64,000 nucleotides of DNA. Source: Echinostoma caproni (Eukaryota > Platyhelminthes > Trematoda > Plagiorchiida > Echinostomatidae). The stretch lies in contig UZAN01039369.1 in assembly GCA_900618425.1 (NCBI GenBank), forward strand, positions 253,328 to 317,327, read 5' to 3'. Shown here in pieces: positions 32,958-45,791 of the stretch. A program made the position numbers and the translations under genes. The notes under the pieces were generated by a model that made no database searches, had not been told where the DNA came from, and saw only the letters and a program-made list of their open reading frames with translations. Each line of letters opens with the position of its first letter. Position 1 is the stretch's first letter.

Positions 32958-35589
32958 TTATGAAGTTACTGTGGAGTTATGATAAATGTTTATTCGAGAG
33001 GGAACACAACGATATTGTGATCTAGTTGAGGGATGGGAACAACAGGAATTTAGATCAGCGTGTAGCGGATGTGTGGCGTCGATGAGAACCTTATATGCAA
33101 ACTTTTCACATGCATTCAAATGACGTTCGCATAGGTTAGTTATCAACTCCTTCAAAGAGATTCAAGAGACACGGCTAATGATGGTCAATCCATATCGAAG
33201 CGAATTAAAATATTTCTTTAGAAGATTGAGAAACATAAATGGTGAACAATGAAGTAAAACAGGGAAAACACACTGGAGAACAAATTTGGAAATGACTGAT
33301 TGTTGAATACGAAACTGACGAAGTTTACGGATATGAAAATAAAATCGTCGAAGCTTACTGACGATGTGTTGAATGTGAAAGGTCCAGTGAAGAATAGTAT
33401 CAATAAAGGCGCCCAGGTATTTAGTACACTTTACCCGGGATACTGGTTCGGAGCCAATCGATACCGGTTCAGATGGGAAAGGATAGTGTGATAGTGTAAA
33501 GAGACATTCGAATCTTTTGGAGGGATTAAGCGATAGGCCCGATTTGACGGAAAACCGTTGGACGTTATCCAAGTTGTCAGAAAATTGTGAACTACCAGAA
33601 GAGTCAGAGATGGCCTGACACAAAACCAGATAGTCGGCATACTTGAAGACAGAAGTGGGGGCGCAAGCAGACAAGTCACTAATATACGTAGAAAATAAGT
33701 ACGGGGAAAGAACTGCAGCTTGGAGTACTCCAGAGCTATTCAACAACGGTTTGTTTTTCTTTCGACCTAAAGTGGTACACTGAGTTCTCCCGGAGAAGTA
33801 ATCGGCAAGCCAAGCTAATAACTGTCTAGGACAACCAAAGGTCTCTAGTTTATGAAGAAGAAGGGAACGGGGAATAGAATCAAAAGCAGATGAGTAGTCC
33901 AGAAACACACGACAGACAGATTTCGCAGAGTCATTCAAGGATTTGATAATTTTATGTAAAAGAGAGGAAACTGCATCCAGCGTGCTTGTTTGCCTTATAA
34001 ACAAACTGAAGAGGATCATATGGGACATCACTGGAGGACTGTAGGCGCTTAAGAACAACACGTTCTGCTAGCTTAAGCTCAACAGAGTTTGAAGCAATAA
34101 AACAAAAGCGATGGGTTAGAACATTTGAAGTAGAGGATTTGGGAATGGGAACAATTGTTACTGGTTTCCAGCAGTCTGGTATAGAGCAGGTTTTTAAGGA
34201 ATAGCTCAAAAATGATGTGAATATTTCACTGAGAGAATAGGCTCCCTATCTCAGAAGAGAAGATAAAAGACCATCCGGACCAACACTGCACGTGTTTTTC
34301 ACGGTACGCAAAAGATCAAGAGTCTCTTCATTCGAGACGACCTCTACTTGAACGGCATCGTCCACAACAAATGGCGTGATGGTATCGCTTGATGGGTGGA
34401 TAAATGCTGCAATAACACTGTCCAAATCCGCTGTACAATCCGGCGTTTTGGATTTGGTCCCACACAGGAATTTGACACCTTGCCAAATTCGCTTACTGTT
34501 GTTACACTGCAGAAGCTGGGAAGAGTGCGACGCAGGAAGGAGGTTTACTTCAGCGTTGATCAATTTGGTGTAATGCTTGACAGCTGCTGAGTCTCTAGAT
34601 TTGTACGAACGTTCCTACTGTCTTCTGAATGATTTCAGCAGTAGAGATGCTATTCTGTCGTTGCAAACAAATAGAGTTTCAAAAGGACCTCACAGGTTAC
34701 ACGTATGGTTAAGTGTTTCAGTGAATAAATTGACTGCATTTGTAAAAAGGAATAAGAAGAAAACCACGAAGCAACGACACCAATGGAACGTTTAAGAAGA
34801 AGGATGTTTCTTGGGAGAGATTGCGAAGACGAATAGTGATTTGATTGGTTCTTGTGAGTCTATTGTGAATGGGACGGCCGTGGACTGTGGGTCTTATGGA
34901 AATCAGTACATGATCATTAGTGGAAATAGGTGCGGTGAGTTTTACGGCAAAATTTTCTGCGTGGTTAGTAGTAACCTTGCCTTTTGTGGGGGACAAGCCA
35001 ATATCTGCTAAGCTGAAAGAAGTTGTGGGATAGGAGGATACATGACTAAAGTCACAAACAATGATATGGAGACTATCGTCTATGAGGGGAACGAAAGAGG
35101 GAATAAATGCATCAAAGAAACATAAAATGTGAAACTGGGTATAAAAGGGGGTTACGTTTAAATTAGTAATGATTGTACTTCTATATCGCGAAAATCCAGG
35201 GGAATATTGAATAGCTGAGCAGTCTATGTCATCGGCGGAACAATCAAAAAGAACTTCAGGTTCAAATGATGTGCGTGATCACTATACAGTGCTTTCTGTC
35301 ATTACGGAAGGTTTTAAAACCATTGATTTTAATTAATGAGTCCTCGACATTATGGTCCAACCAGGATTTTGAATACAAACAACACATGTGTTACAGTGGA
35401 TGCGTGAATCGATGTGCACGTTAGATCTGTCATCTTTGCGAAGAGCGACCGGATGTTCGTGCTGACAAACGAGGGCAGAGTCATTTTCGATGGTGGTGTG
35501 CGACTAAGCGCTGCTTGCCAGCCAACGCGCTTGCGTATTTTCATTTTAGTAGGAATCCGAAAATGAACCCACGAGGACATGAAATGCAC
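32958..35589 (-). pseudogene. LINE ORF2 (endonuclease-RT) with mutated YADD
   Basis: Seen: endonuclease N-terminus in the frame 35589-35350, and later endonuclease parts (e.g. PTVHGRPIHNRLTRTNQI) in 34996-34718. An RT N-terminal region (VSNEETLDLLRTVKNTCSVG) is in 34563-34246, and PDCWKPVTIVPIPKSS is in 34209-33952. The RT core is in the 299-codon frame 34061-33162, and the C-terminus is in 33155-32958. The catalytic YADD reads YADY (33641-33630) through one base change, and GVLQGAVLSP reads GVLQAAVLSP. Either change alone should cripple the enzyme. Frame changes join the five blocks. The 299-codon block is the longest transposon frame in the window. Confidence 0.8.
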
Positions 35590-35609
35590 AGTATTGAGTG
35601 CCTGTGAAG

Positions 35610-35685
35610 CACTGATGATGTCACCTCGGCTGGTGATGAAACGTTTGCAAACAAATTGCCAAGCTCGGCGAACAGGCGAAATGGA
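35610..35685 (+). repeat. 76-base leader-like repeat, copy A
   Basis: Aligns without gaps to 55757-55832, with 12 mismatches in 76 (84% identity), mostly transitions. It lies just upstream of the minus-strand LINE and may be part of its 5' leader, read on the minus strand. On the plus strand it contains CTGATGA, a GTCACC/GGTGAT hairpin and GAAAC, which is a hammerhead-like core. GTTTGC also pairs with GCGAAC across a 19-base loop. Neither copy has the U-H pair expected at a hammerhead cleavage site. Confidence 0.7.
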
Positions 35686-38116
35686 ATTCAGAGCTACGAG
35701 AACCCATTTTCAATATTTTGTCAACCTGGTTGAACTATCTGGTAACAGTCCACTGTGGAACAATTTAATGCGCCAAACCCTCGATCCCAGTTCCAGTTGG
35801 TAGTCGTTTTCCGAGGCCGAAATGTACCCACCGAATTAGGAACATGATGCGTCCAGGGACAGTTCGTAAATAGCCCTTTTCACTGAATTCAATCGTCACA
35901 TAGCCTTGCCTCAGCTGAAAGATTCGATTCTATTTTTCTCGTCAATTACGCACGCATAATTATTCACCATGTTCCAAACCTACGAGACATTTCTAAGCTC
36001 AATTTAGTTCCATCGTAACAATAACAGTTTGCGAGTTACATCTGTAGTGACACTGCAACGTAAAACCCACAGATACAAAATCGGGCTCTTACAGAACTGT
36101 AACGATATAAAGTATAACTCTCAATGGGACACTAAATAATCACTTCAATCACATGGTGACGATTGCCTCTTTTTTACCTTAAATGATATTTTCCCAAATA
36201 AAAATGATCTGGTGATCATCAGTAGGTTTTGTTGGACTCAAAATCTTGGAGCTTTACCTGAGGCACTGGTAACTACCTATGGAGAATTTTTCCGAACAAA
36301 TCTGGTATACAGGGTTAGTTAGCCAAACAGCCGAATTTGCCTGTTAAACACATACTAGTATTATTGATGGATTAGGTGTCAAATTGCTGTTAGACTGGAC
36401 CGGTATTTGACAAGTCACACTGTCAAGGCTGACAATTTCGAAGTTGTTCAAATGTTTCTCTCCCCGGTTTGCATTCCGGTAGAGCGGAAATATTCCCAAT
36501 ATATTCCTTCCTGTTGAATATTCTTCTCACTGTGCAATCAAAGGATGCGTAAAAAGAACAATCAGCGGCGACGAAAAACCAAACCCAATGCCCAGTGTAG
36601 GCTGAAAATGGTCAGAAATGAATATAAAGTATGTATCCAGAAACATAATTTCCATTTACGCACACAATTGTTGTTACCCATCAGTCACTATTCTACACAC
36701 TAAGAAATATGTCGAATTGTGCTGTGAAAATTAACTTATTTGATTATTGACATAATTTGATGGATTAGATGGAAAAAATGGTGTTATCAAATAATAACCA
36801 AAAACATTTGGAGTAGTGCAGATGAACGAACATGCTGTTTGTGATTACAAAGAGCCAGCCACAAATATGTGAGCATAGAATTGCGTATCGAGAATCTATC
36901 AACTGACAGCGATATCAGATGGAAGATAACTCAAGTTAATTATGTTAAGGACCATGTATGGTATACTTTAAACGTTTAAACCTACTTCAAACAATCGGCT
37001 GGGAGTATGATAAATTGATGAAAAATAATTATTCTGCTCAAATCACCTTGCTTGTTTTAGTTGAAAACGTTTTGTGGTTGCACGCGATGTAAAAATATAT
37101 TTCTGCTCACTAAAACTTTCAGTGATTGCTGCCAGATCGTGAACCTGGTTTAGAAAAGCATTGCTGTTAACCCACAGGTTCCATAGAATTAATTTGATTG
37201 TGAAATCACCTTGATAAATGTTACCCACGGTAACCAAAAGGTCGGCTTATTTTCACCTGTACCGACAATTACAACTTATATAAAGAAATAATTTTTTTAT
37301 CTGTCATTTTTTTTCAAACTTTTGAACAACTTGAATCAACTGAATCAGTTTCGGACCTTAGTGAAATTTCTTTCACGATGTAGTTATTTCAGGAATCACG
37401 CGTTTCATCCCTGTCTTGATGAGTGTCAAGTCTTTCATTCCAATTGAAACGAAAAACAAAATCGCACCTTATTCAGTCAACCATATAGTAAGAAGGCCGG
37501 AAAATCGAGTTTCCTCGTAGTTAAATCTTATTCGAAGAATATACTTAGTGTTTGAACTTTTAACTTCTCAAAACGTGTACATGTTATTACCATATCATCC
37601 GGATCGAATCAAGGTTGATAATCGTAATCTAGAATCATATTGTACCGGTCTTAAATTGTAATTATTGGCTGACTATAATTTACCTTTTGTGCGCTAATCA
37701 CTAGCTACAAAAGTAGGCAATCCCTCACATATAATGTGTGGTTTACAATCCTCTTTCGCCTCCAACAGCTCCTAATGGCAATAACACATGAAATCAAATC
37801 AAATTTAAATTAAAGCTGTAGCGGATCCTAAAAACAAGTAAAACACTAAACTGCATCAAACCACAAAGTAACCATGACCGAGAGTTCCTCAACTGATTTC
37901 TCTGGCTGTAAACCGCCCTTATGATTCTAAATTTTTGAATCCAAATTCATCCCTCACGGGGTTCTTGCTAAAAGACACTTTTCAACTGACTACTTAGATG
38001 ACAGCCTGATGGGTCTCAACAATATAACACAACATTCTGTCTATGTAGGAAGGTGGTTTATTCGTGGATGATAAATCCATACAATTTATTTGCTACTTCG
38101 CCAAAGCCCAATGATC
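35686..38116. other. No gene seen
   Basis: AT-rich and without long frames. The first 100 bases may belong to the same repeat as 35610-35685, but similarity to the second copy fades soon after GCGAAATGGA. Confidence 0.45.
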
Positions 38117-38540
38117 GTAAATCATAGTCAAATTTTTATTAGGGTTATTACCTACAAGCATATGCTTTTCTTGTCCCGTAGGGTGTTTACACGAATTGAA
38201 CTGTACCAATGATGTATTCGGTTGCGTTATATGTGCTCATAGGTTTTGGAATGCAATGTGTGGTAATGATTTGTCAAGTTTTACCTTGAAAGAATCAGTC
38301 GTCGTTGCACAAACGACATGAGATGATGAGGACTTTCAGACATTGCACATTCTGACGGCAAAGGAAAAATGTCGATAGGTTCAGTCGACCTTTTTGAAGT
38401 AGTAACTTGAATAGATGTCCCCGTAGATGAACGTTTGACAGATCAACCGCCTGAAATCGCCAACTGGATTATTTTTCTATGCCTCTGATGACCACAATAG
38501 ATGATTTTCTTGGGCAGTACATTAGTACGTATCCTATAGA
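38117..38540 (-). mobile_element. CR1-type LINE, 5'-truncated second copy
   Basis: On the minus strand this stretch matches the end of the LINE at 15.7-19.6 kb: TCAAACGTTCATCTACGGGG, then AGGTAAAACTTGA, ACATTGCATTCCA and GGGACAAGAAAAGCAT in the same order and spacing. It keeps the end of ORF2, a TGA stop at 38239-38237 in the matching place, and the 3' untranslated region. Similarity fades upstream (above about 38540). Truncation at the 5' side is the usual outcome of LINE insertion. Confidence 0.75.
38237..38540 (-). pseudogene. C-terminal fragment of LINE ORF2
   Basis: Corresponds to the last 80-100 codons of ORF2 in the related copy at 19.2-19.5 kb, including a match to the VHLRGHPFK block (here NVHLRGHLFK). 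Frameshifts are present, and only the stop position and flanking wording are well kept. Confidence 0.6.
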
Positions 38541-39432
38541 AAGAGGTAGTCCTTCACACTCAACCTGACACCATTTTTTCATACAAATGCATTCATCACA
38601 AAACCAAGTGACGTATGAAATTGAGTGTTTCAGCCTAACTGTATTTCCTCCGGATAGTAGTTACTCGTTGCATGGGATTATTTTGCACAGCCATGTCATT
38701 TGAATTACTGTGTCGTAGTGCTTTCATGTATTGATTATTAGGCACACCGGGAAAGCGCTTAGTGCAGATATTTGCACACCGTGAGGGCAATGTTTATGTG
38801 CACTGTGTGTAGATGCTCGGATAACGTTTTCTTGTATGTGTGTGTGGTCGGAACCCAACTGGTAAGAGTGGTTGTTGGACTATAATCTCAGGTGCCTTCC
38901 CTATTCTTCTTTGGGTATGGGGGAACGCAAAACACATTTTTCAGTATCAATGCAACGCAATTCCGGTGTTCGTCGCAGCCGTGTCTGTTATAGCGTTTTT
39001 CCTACAACCAATCTACGGTTAATGGCCCAATGGCTGACAACTAACTGATAAAGGAATTTTCTACCACCGTAATATTTTACTTCAACTGGTAATATCGGTT
39101 CTTCGGACGATACAGTACTTTATTCTATCGTCTTGCGGTTTGCAACCCAACATAATTGGCTTAAACATTTTTCTCACCTGCTAATCCTGGACACCCTCCA
39201 AACTATTCCTTTTGGATTTGTTATATATTTTCAAGAATGAAAGTCAAATTTTTTATTTGACATTATTTACAACTCTTTGGAGTAAAAATATCACTTTGAT
39301 TAAGATAAATAAGTACATGATTTTAATTCCTTTTTGGAGTATTTTGCCCTCAAATTTTGAATCTGCTTTCAGAAAGAGGACCGTGGCCATGCAAAGGCTT
39401 CCGGGGATAATACAGTATTATATATGATTGAT
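38541..39432. other. No gene seen
   Basis: AT-rich with short frames only. The left end may hold diverged LINE sequence continuing from the copy at 38117-38540. Confidence 0.4.
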
Positions 39433-39503
39433 GGTGTTATCGGGATTCGAACTCGGGATTTCCAGGTCGCTATTTTGATAGTCTTATTTGCTTGGCCATT
39501 ACC
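39433..39503 (-). repeat. tRNA-like SINE head
   Basis: Seen on the minus strand: GGTAATGGCCAAGCAAAT, resembling an RNA polymerase III A box, and about 35 bases later GAGTTCGAATCCC, a near perfect B box. The block then ends ATAACACC. Total length is 71 bases, as for a tRNA. The acceptor pairs only at its outer three positions and the T stem has mismatches, so it is not a working tRNA gene. A tRNA-derived SINE or tRNA pseudogene fits best. Confidence 0.45.
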
Positions 39504-41486
39504 GATTTCTTCCATTCAAATGGTGTACCAACATCACAGTGAATGTCGCGGCATATGAAATTGCAATTGGTTATTTACAATATGTATGTTGTCAAGGTGA
39601 CAGTTATACTTCTGGCTGAACGGTTTTGAAATGGAACCAGTATTACGACTAGCAACATCCGGTAAGTGAACAATTCTCCAAGTGAAAAAAATCCCATCTC
39701 CTGCATGAAGAGCTACTTCAGCTATGCAGCTTCTTCTTGTGAACAAGACGACTGAAATCGGATCGTTAAGACAGATTTGTTTTCATGCGAATTCATTTAC
39801 ACAACACTAACGAGTATTTTGTTTTATGGATTTCAAAATGTCTCCGTGTGTAACCGAAAGTGTAAATGCTACAATGTGACCGAACTGCTCTAAACTAAAA
39901 CAGGCAAAGCACAGTATGAGCTATTCATTTTATCTTTCTGAGTTAATGTGACTAATCCACCTAGAAATCCCATCAATGAGATCAACCAGGAATCACAGAG
40001 TTTAATGCTGATCGTTTTTTTTAGAAACGTAGAACCATACTGTGGGTTCATAAAGCGAATCGGATTGAATAAACATTCATGATTATGTTTCAGGCATCGA
40101 TGAATTGTCCAGTATAATTGTTGCATTTCGTTTGCGCAACGCTGGTTCAATAAGGTTGCATTCTACTAACCAGGGGATGGGCCGATTTGAAACTGGAATT
40201 GCACTACAATATTTTTGTCAACCTGCAATTAGATTCGTTTTGTTTCGGGTAAACAAATAACCTAAGGGCATGTATGAAACAACCTATTTAATACACTGCC
40301 ATGCAAAACGGAAGAAAAATCTAAGTTAGCGGGCAATAGCTCGGAATAGAGCATAAGGGCATAGTTTTCATTGTTATGAACACACTTCTACAGCATCATA
40401 AGATCGACATTGGTTCCGTTCAACATTCTATGGGACTCGTTCTTGACAGAAACCAGCGTTTAATAATATTTCAACAGTGAACGTTTTGTGTAATTACTGC
40501 AAGAACACAGGTTTTTATGAGGGATATTCTGATCGATTTTATCGCAGACAAAATGAGGTATGCACTTATTTGGCTGCACCTTGGAATTTGTAAGTCAGTA
40601 TGTGGTTGTATCTTATCTGGCTTTATTCATATAGGCACATCAGAGTATGACGGAGAGAATTATTTCGNGAAAGTAATCATCTGTTGTGTGCATTGTCTTC
40701 TCTAACCCCATCATTGGCGCACTACTTTTCCACTGACTATTGTAGCATTCTTGATCAATGATTTTATATTTGTCCGATACAAAGTTATTGCACTCCAGGG
40801 TTGTGTTATTGGTATTCAACACCACGGGAGTTTTCATAAGCCGCTTGATACGCGCATTATGGCTGACAACCAACCGAGTTAAATTTCAACCTATCATTTT
40901 CTCCGAACTCACGATTCTTCTAATCCTAAAATATTCATTTCCCTTGAGGCCTCTTGATTATTCTTTACACACTGAAAGATTTTATGAACACACCTAGGGA
41001 AGGTTTTGACTTATCCTGTCACTTCTGTGACATTGTGTTCAGTGCCAGGCATATCTCTCTGCTGTTACGAAATCTGAGAAGACGGGAGAAAGGTATTGAC
41101 AAAAGAAGTAATTTTTTGTGTCACAGAAGCTTCATGTCAACCTTATCACCCACAATGTCAAGATCTTGAACAAGGCTTTTGTCCACGGAAATCTAGGATT
41201 CCCCGTCGAAAAGATTATTTCTCCCGCTTTTTGTGAATAATGTGCCCTATCTAGATGTTTTAATCTTGATCCGGACAGTTTATATGAGATGCCTTTTCTT
41301 ATTCATGGACAGATACTATGCTGTTTTGCGTATATTACTACTATATTCGCAACGTTGAACCGATTGAACTTAGAGAAACCTTTTAGCTTTTAAAATCCAT
41401 CAAACCAACACTTATCGTGACTGGAAGATTACTTTCTCACCGAACGTAATAAAAACGAATTCGGTAAAACATTTCGGAACACATAA
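39504..41486. other. No gene supported
   Basis: Includes a single N at 40668. The plus-strand frame at 40954-41169 has FDLSCHFCDIVFSARHI, faintly like the N-terminal zinc-finger region of some LINEs, but the second pair of ligands is missing. No other motif. Confidence 0.35.
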
Positions 41487-41680
41487 TTGAATACCTCTGG
41501 TGCTCACCAGCGTGTAGTTTTGTCCCAAAAGCTTTTCATCATATACATCAGTGATTTAATGACAAGCGTTCTGACCGAACTCCGAAAACAGGTGTGGATG
41601 AAAATCAGGCCACTCTCTCAACCCAGACGCATGGCTTTTGGAGCTTCATTCACGGGATTAAATATGCTATTGCCCCATGT
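41487..41680 (+). mobile_element. LINE reverse transcriptase fragment
   Basis: NTSGAHQRVVLSQKLFIIYI followed by SDL matches RT block B of CR1-type LINEs (TSGVPQGSVLSPLLFIIYINDL-like). A degraded KIRPLSQP follows where ADDVKIWRPLSQ would be expected. The catalytic aspartates are lost. It is a short isolated remnant, and its family relation to the LINE at 15.7 kb is likely but not shown. Confidence 0.4.
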
Positions 41681-44600
41681 CAGTCAGACACAACATATCT
41701 ACAAAATATGCATGAATATTGTTTTATCTTTTGGCTGGATACTTTCTAAAGCATCATTTCTCGATTTCGACGACGGTCAGTTATTAGGTAATGAAAGCTT
41801 AATACACAATTGGCATCAGAATTTATTCATAAAATTATATAGATACGGCACACCCACTGCATTCTCGGCTTTTCAATATCATGTGTGTTCTTCCTTATTT
41901 TTGGGCACAAGTGCAGTCATTTTGGAGTGATGTGTATTGAGCTTAATTTTGTGGCTAAAGGTTTCGAGATCCTTTTTGAGAAATCACGATTTTCTGGTAC
42001 TAGTCATCGGATATGCGACGAATGGCAAGTCTATACTATTGAATATTGGGCCCATATGGTTGAGATTTCACGGGAGTGAGAAGCACTGGTTCCTGTAACT
42101 TTTACTAACTTGATGAATTTCAACTAATTGCGGAATAGTTGTAGGTTTTTTCTGTTTAAAGTTCCTCCGAGCTGGAAGCGTTCGTTGACAATTTGTCGTG
42201 GCCAGGTTAGGCAATATCTTCAGAGCAAATTCGGGAAACCGGGGCTACGAAACGTGAAATGAACATCTCAAACTCGAAGAACCCATCAACATCAAAATCG
42301 ACATTCCTAGCTATAGCCATTTAACATTATGTCAATGTTTGAGTTATTTGGAGCATAAGACGCAAAATCTTGAGAATATTTAAATTAATTGTCCAAACTA
42401 TAAAACGTCGCGAGTTTTTCCATAACAGGAAATCCTTTTTTTGACATGAACTCTAAAGAGAATCTTTACTTAGTTATGTAGAATGCTTGAGGTTGCCTCT
42501 CATGGGCGCGCAAGTATTGGGAGAAGAGGGCTTTTTGACACAGAAGAAAGCAACTGCGTTCAGATTGCATCACGGATTGCTGTAGATTCGACACCACAGC
42601 ATGCATCTTGAACCTTCGTTTAGTATGTGACCTGAATACCATCACATTACGCAGACGATACTGTTCCAAGTGGTCAACTGCACTGCAAAAGAGCAGTGAA
42701 ATGTTAATTGCAATGGCTTGTCATTATTTATCGATCACTGGAATCGAATGCGAATGCACCGATAACTCGTGAATGCCCCGGTGCATTCAACCCGGAACAC
42801 TTTTTTCTGGTACATATTTGTGAACTTGTCACTTTTTCCGATTCTGTCCTCTACACCCAGATGCAAACACTAGCTTGTTCATTTTTCCTTTCATCGTCAG
42901 TCAACGAACAAATCACCTTGATGAGGTGACAACTGCACCAGAGTGATGCCTATTATATGAGTGCTTTTCTGGTTTCCAACTGTGAAAAACAGTTGATTTC
43001 ATTATGCACAATTTACGTGCTGCCAACTGATCCTGATTGAAAAGATGGGATGAACTATTGGGAATTCCGATCCACTATAAAGAGAATGAGATAATACCGC
43101 TTTTGTAAATGATATCACTCAGAACCGATTTCTATCCATTGATAGTCTCACTCAAACTTATTGACCGAAAGACGGTAACCATATACAGATGTAGAAAATA
43201 TTTTTTTCCACATCTTATTCAGTACGCTTCACCTTTTTCGTAGATCGCACCGTCACTCATGTAAATAGCGTGATCACAAAGAAAGCCATGGTATTTGTAA
43301 ATCAAAACACCTGAGAATCAGAACTATACCAAAATCAGTGCCTCTAAAATTCACGTTTATTTGAGCAAATTACGGCATGAATGAGCTGTGTTTGTCTCAC
43401 GACCTACGCAATCAAACTGGTGAGACGCAAAATTAGTCGGATGAGTATGAATGGATCTAAACTGTGCGGTTCATCGTTTAAACTTGCTGATCGAAATACA
43501 CAGGTGTTCCGACTATGGTATCCTATTGCATTGTCTGTACGATCAGGATGTGCCGACGGTGAAACAATCATTCAATCGTGTTGTTTTTGCATCCACTCGT
43601 TTGTCGATTTGAAATTCATATCAAATACCACATAAAGATTGTGGAACTGTATATTACTGTGCACACCGAAGCAATAAGAAAACAATAACTACCCTCAGGT
43701 TGTGAGCTTTCGCTAAACCTTTGATTTATTTTCGTCATCCACGATCGTCGTGGCTGTTTCAAAAGAATCAAGTAAACGATTTGCAACACCAATATAAATT
43801 AAACAAAGATATCTATATCTTTAGTCCGTTTCATCCGGTAGCAATCTGTCCGCATTCGTTGCCATATACACTGTGTCTCAAAATTCAGTGAAAGATATCT
43901 AGAAGGACAATCAAGCATAGCCGTACTATTTAGCGGAATTTCTCCGCATTCTTTTGCCATTTATCCTTTATCCCTCTATTTCTTCTATCCACTCGAGCTT
44001 CTGGAATTTCTCCCCACTCTCAACCTAAACACAAAATTTCCGATCCATCCGTGTGAGTTTCGAAAGAGTTAAAAATTCATTCTTATCATAGTTTTATGAA
44101 GTTTACTTCAAACACATTTCGAGTAATTGGCACTGGCTGGCAAAATATATCTGTGTAATTTGCGCTGATACTTAAATCATGTTAGAAACAATCAACCAGC
44201 GATTTCTCAACCCACAGTTTAATCATTTTAATGATATGAATATACGGTCTTGTTATTTTAGGTAAATCCCAAATCACTGTTATAATGGCTATTATCATCA
44301 TTTGTTTCTTAGAACATAAAAGGCGGAGAGGCGTTCCAGTTGAGGCGTGAAAAATAGGGGAACCAAATTCACATTGTAAATGCACAGTCAGTATTGGGAT
44401 TCCTGTCTTACAAAGCAAGTAAGAACATGGCCAGAATCTTTTGCATCCCTCATTTGAAATGCGTTATTCTATGAATGGAAAAAACATGTATAACGGTGAA
44501 CATTTCATGAAGGTTTCAAGGCACAGTTTGCAAACAAGAACACAACCTTATGTGTTTCAGCATTGTCGTTCGTCAAATGGTTTGAAATACAGAACAGCAA

Positions 44601-45791
44601 TTATATGAATCGTATCATTACCCTCTTTATGAAGATTGTTTTGTGGAATCAACAGAAATGTCGTATAATGAAGCTTGTGCAGACAATAGCAGAAATATGA
44701 AACATTTCGAAGTGTGGAACGCAGTAAAAACACAAGATCGGTTAAGCGCCGTCGATGCGTGACTTGTTTGAAAAGAGTGATCAAATGCAATTTGAATAAC
44801 TCTGTCTCATTCGGATACTCTTCTGGTTTTCAGCGTACGGGCAGTATAGTAATTCAACAAGTGGGTAATTGGTTTCACAAAATGTTGAGATCATTTGATT
44901 TGTTAATAATGCTTGTCTTACATTCTGCAAGTCGGTTTTTATTCGCATCAAGTAGTGCTTCCTCTCACAACTGTCTAACCCATGAAACCCTCAAAGCACG
45001 TTTGTTTAATGCTGTGGGTGTTCACCTACAGCTGACGAGAAACTATTCGGGGAATATTTCTAGCAGTAAGCAAATCTTGCTCACACGTGGGGCAATATTT
45101 CGTTCAATCGCATATGTACCAAAACGATTACGGCAATCTGAATGATTTAAACAATACAAACACCTGATACGATCGATAAACTCCATATGAATTGACCAAT
45201 CAAATACCAGAAATAATCCATAAAGCAAGCCGGGTTGAAACAGTCTGTGGGTGATAGAAATTATAATAAATGGGATAAAATGCATAATTTTTCAACAGAT
45301 TAGTTAGTTTGAATTCAAAATCTCCCAGTTCTGTTTGTTTCCGGAAATCACTGCAGCTGTTCACGAAACAGCTTTGGAATATCCGAAATTATATAAAACA
45401 TACAGTTTCCGCTAAATTGCGGTTAGATAAAGTAGTAATGGATAGAAGCTATTCTTTTCTGAATTCTGGTCCCTTCAAAGATTTAGGACGCGTTCTTTTA
45501 TCTTCCGATAAAATTCAAAGACGCGCCCAACTTGTGTTCAAAAATATTTGGAAAATTGCAAGCTATTTATTGGGAGCCATACTCGTCCATTTTGTGGTTC
45601 CTTTACTTAACTCAGAGAACAACTCCTTCCAGCAAGATGTGACTCTCATAGTTCTGCGTTACATGTTGACTCCCATCCCACCCCATTTCGTTACTTTGTG
45701 TTTCAAATAAGTCACTTGATTGAAATTTCGTTACTTACCCCAGTTGAAAAGTTTCTAACCGGTTCCTGTGATACACCTGGATGTTTGATCG
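41681..45791. other. No gene supported
   Basis: Plus-strand frames at 44714-45145 (143 codons) and 45309-45710 (133 codons) are long but show no motif. The first begins with a basic, Cys-containing stretch (SVKRRRCVTCLKRVIKC), and nothing else points to a zinc-binding domain. Frames of this length are expected once or twice by chance. Confidence 0.35.

Larger units (their letters stand above)
32781..35589 (-). mobile_element. LINE of a second CR1/L2-like family, minus strand
   Basis: Seen on the minus strand from right to left: an endonuclease start (PSFVSTNIRSLFAKMTDL), endonuclease middle, an RT N-terminal block, the RT core with FLDYSSAFDSIPRSLLLHKL, a C-terminal block, about 175 bases of 3' untranslated sequence and a pentanucleotide tail. 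The RT wording (DYSSAFDSIPRSLLL) differs from the LINE at 15.7-19.6 kb, so it is a different family. Its 5' end touches the leader-like repeat at 35610-35685. It carries several frameshifts and a mutated active site. Confidence 0.8.

Noticed and set aside
40954..41169. Zinc-finger-like CHFC...H in a short plus-strand frame
   Set aside because: Only one Cys pair and one His fall in range, and the second ligand pair is absent.
44714..45710. Two plus-strand frames of 143 and 133 codons
   Set aside because: No motif, no convincing splice signals, and expected by chance.
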